Below are positions 7,215-9,242 of a stretch of 9,242 nucleotides of DNA, piece after piece (within the stretch, counting starts at the first letter, position 1; each line of letters starts with the position of its first letter). A model generated the notes under the pieces. The model saw nothing but the letters and a program-made list of their open reading frames with translations. It searched no databases and had not been told where the DNA came from. The translations under genes were made by a program, and so were the position numbers. Source of the DNA: Candidatus Saccharimonadota bacterium. GTDB taxonomy: Bacteria; Patescibacteriota; Saccharimonadia; Saccharimonadales; Saccharimonadaceae. Location: positions 1-9,242 of the forward strand of contig JAGCAL010000031.1 in NCBI GenBank assembly GCA_017652715.1, in the 5' to 3' direction.

Positions 7215-9200
7215 GTGGATATTTTAAGTGGATTAAATTCTGAACAAAAGAAGGCGGTCGAAACACTGTCTGGGCCGCTTTTAATTCTAGCTGGAGCTGG
7301 TTCCGGTAAGACTAAGACTTTAACTCATCGTATTGCTAATTTGATTATTCATGGCGTACAGCCGTCACGTATTCTTGCTGTAACTTTTACAAATAAGGCC
7401 GCTAATGAAATGCGCGAGCGACTATGGAAGCTTTTACGTGATACGGAAGTTTCTGGCCCCTCGCGAAGTTTTATGCCTTTTATGGGTACATTTCATAGTG
7501 TTGCGGTGAAGATTTTGCGGCAAGAGGCGAATGTGATTGGCCTTGATAGGAATTTCGTGATTTATGATACTGATGATCAAATTTCGTTAATTCGACGAAT
7601 AATGCGAGAACTGAAGCTTTCAGACAATAAGAATCTTAAGCCTAAGTCAATTCAGTCGATAATATCAGGCGAGAAGAATCAAGGAAATGGTCCGGAGGAA
7701 TATGCTGCGAAGGCGTTTTATCCGAACCAAAAACAAATTGCGAAGATTTTTGCGAAATATGAAACCGAGAAAGAAAAGGCGAGTGCGCTAGATTTTGATG
7801 ATTTATTATTAAAAGAACTTGAGCTTTTGCAAAATTATCCGGACGTGAGAAAAAAGTGGCAGAATCGTTTTGAGCATATTTTGATTGATGAATATCAGGA
7901 TACCAATACGATTCAATATAATATTGTGCGTCTTTTAGTGAATGAAAAACGAAACATTTGTGTTGTTGGGGATGATTGGCAGTCGATTTATTCTTGGCGA
8001 GGGGCGGATTTTACGAATATTTTGCATTTTGAGCGCGATTTTCCAGGAGCAAAGGTGATTAAGCTTGAGCAGAATTATCGTTCGACCGGTAATATCTTGG
8101 AAGCTTCACAAAAGATTATTAACAATAACAAAACTCGGACCGAGAAAGCTTTATTTACTGAAGCTGGAAAAGGTGAGCCGGTAGATATTGAGAGTTTGCG
8201 CGATGTAACCGAAGAGGCGAATTTTGTAGCGCTGAAGATTTTGAATATGCAAAAAGAGCATCCGGATTTTTCGGATTTTGCGGTGCTTTATCGTACGAAT
8301 GCGCAGTCTTATGCTTTTGAAAAAGCGTTTATAAATATGCAGATTCCGTATAAGATTATTGGTGGGGTGAGGTTTTATGATCGGAAGGAAATTAAGGATG
8401 CGTTGGCGATTTTAAAGCTTGTTGTTAACCAACGCGATAAGGTTAGTCTCGCTAGGGTAGCACAGAATGTTTTATCGGGTGTAGGGGAAGTGTCGCTTGC
8501 GCGCCTTTCTACGGCGATTGATGAGACTAAAGGTCCGGAGCCGCTACTAAAAATTGATGTTGGGGATGTGATTTCGGCCGCAAAAGCTAAGAATAGTATT
8601 AATCGTTTGATTAATTTCATTAAAGAAGCTAAGGAACGGACTCTGAGTGAGAATATTGCAAGTTTGATTGACTATTTCGATTTTCGGACTCTGACTAACG
8701 ATGGAACGCCGAGTGCTGAGGATAGGATGGGGAACCTCGAAGTTTTAGTTTCAAATGCAGCGACGTATGATAATTTAGAGGATTTCTTAGCGGATGCGTC
8801 TTTGATGTCTAGTGCGGATGAATCGAGTAGTAAAAATTCGGTTACTTTAATGACGTTGCATGCCGCAAAGGGATTGGAATTTCCAGTGGTTTTTATTGTC
8901 GGTTTAGAAGATGGATTATTTCCGAGTGGGCGAGCCGAAGATGAGGCGAGCCTTGAAGAAGAGCGAAGACTAGCTTATGTAGGAATGACTCGGGCGATGC
9001 AGAAGCTATTCCTTACGTATGCAGCGTCGAGATTTTCGTTTGGCAGTCGAAGCTATAATGTCCCGTCGAGGTTTTTGATAGAATTAGGATATAATCCTTA
9101 CGGATCGTCTGGGTATCGCGATGAAGATGGTGATGGTTTTACGGATTTTTCGGGAGATGAATTCGATTCATTTCCGGAAGATTTACCAGTGTTTGAATAA
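7215..9200 (+). CDS. UvrD/PcrA/Rep-type superfamily 1 DNA helicase
   Basis: ATP-driven 3'-5' DNA unwinding in repair or replication restart. All SF1A motifs are present: Q motif LNSEQKKAV (7-15), Walker A GAGSGKT (27-33), Ia TFTNKAANEM (57-66), II LIDEYQDT (223-230), III VGDDWQSIYSWRGA (251-264, Trp where DDDQ is usual), IV LEQNYRST (284-291), V TLHAAKGLEF (547-556) and VI LAYVGMTRA (586-594). At 661 residues it is nearer Rep (~670) than UvrD/PcrA (~720-740). The C-terminal Tudor-like RNA polymerase-binding extension of PcrA/UvrD is missing; instead there is a very acidic tail (DEDGDG from 636, to the end). It therefore cannot be assigned to uvrD, pcrA or rep by name. The start is GTG, placed by the promoter 6 nt upstream and by the Q motif seven residues in. 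It follows the HTH-MurA gene after 52 bp but has its own promoter. It ends with TAA. Confidence 0.96.
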   Translation: MDILSGLNSEQKKAVETLSGPLLILAGAGSGKTKTLTHRIANLIIHGVQPSRILAVTFTNKAANEMRERLWKLLRDTEVSGPSRSFMPFMGTFHSVAVKILRQEANVIGLDRNFVIYDTDDQISLIRRIMRELKLSDNKNLKPKSIQSIISGEKNQGNGPEEYAAKAFYPNQKQIAKIFAKYETEKEKASALDFDDLLLKELELLQNYPDVRKKWQNRFEHILIDEYQDTNTIQYNIVRLLVNEKRNICVVGDDWQSIYSWRGADFTNILHFERDFPGAKVIKLEQNYRSTGNILEASQKIINNNKTRTEKALFTEAGKGEPVDIESLRDVTEEANFVALKILNMQKEHPDFSDFAVLYRTNAQSYAFEKAFINMQIPYKIIGGVRFYDRKEIKDALAILKLVVNQRDKVSLARVAQNVLSGVGEVSLARLSTAIDETKGPEPLLKIDVGDVISAAKAKNSINRLINFIKEAKERTLSENIASLIDYFDFRTLTNDGTPSAEDRMGNLEVLVSNAATYDNLEDFLADASLMSSADESSSKNSVTLMTLHAAKGLEFPVVFIVGLEDGLFPSGRAEDEASLEEERRLAYVGMTRAMQKLFLTYAASRFSFGSRSYNVPSRFLIELGYNPYGSSGYRDEDGDGFTDFSGDEFDSFPEDLPVFE

Positions 9201-9242
9201 TTGGAAATGAATTATTAAACCATAAATTTTATCAAAAACAAG

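Noticed and set aside
8375..8620. Minus-strand open frame inside the helicase gene
   Set aside because: It is antisense to helicase domain 2 and has no promoter or recognisable domain.
9201..9242. Terminator after the helicase gene
   Set aside because: The 42 remaining bases are AT-rich but show no stable hairpin with a T-tract.

Overview
The window looks like chromosomal DNA of a small-genome bacterium of the Candidate Phyla Radiation (Patescibacteria), most likely a Candidatus Saccharibacteria (TM7) relative. This assignment is inferred from gene content, protein style (compact enzymes, GDDWQ-type helicase motif III, SDET-type pyruvate kinase) and the almost complete lack of leaders and spacers. 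It is not based on a marker-gene comparison. The standard bacterial code fits: glycines are written with GGN codons, no reading frame contains an internal TGA, and ligA ends in TGA. This argues against the UGA=Gly code of Gracilibacteria and Absconditabacteria.

Layout from left to right. The 3' two thirds of ligA (NAD-dependent DNA ligase, + strand) run off the left edge. An EamA/DMT-type 10-helix transporter (+) follows and ends at a clear hairpin/U-tract terminator. A minus-strand RNA region comes next: a complete tRNA-Glu(TTC) with encoded CCA and, just upstream of it, a degenerate tRNA-Glu-like element enlarged by a GC-rich palindromic insert. Both lie behind a good -35/-10 promoter. Then come a small single-pass membrane protein (-), pyruvate kinase (+), phosphoglycerate kinase (-, tail-to-tail with pyk and overlapping it by 14 bp), a MurA protein with an N-terminal XRE-type helix-turn-helix (+), and a UvrD/PcrA-type helicase (+) that ends close to the right edge.

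Functionally, two ATP-generating steps of lower glycolysis (pgk, pyk) sit beside MurA, the committed step of peptidoglycan precursor synthesis. Pyruvate kinase and MurA both consume phosphoenolpyruvate. ligA and the helicase serve DNA replication and repair. The most unusual items are the HTH-MurA fusion (with a changed conserved Asp), the tRNA-Glu-like element with mutually exclusive foldings, a LigA that has lost all four zinc-finger cysteines, and a very short PGK.

The promoters are strikingly uniform. All six protein genes whose starts are visible have an extended -10 box (TGn followed by TATAAT or a close variant) ending only 6-8 nt before the start codon, with no room for a Shine-Dalgarno site. 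Leaderless mRNA therefore appears to be the rule here. The two divergent gene pairs are served by back-to-back, mirror-image -10 boxes in spacers of about 45 bp.
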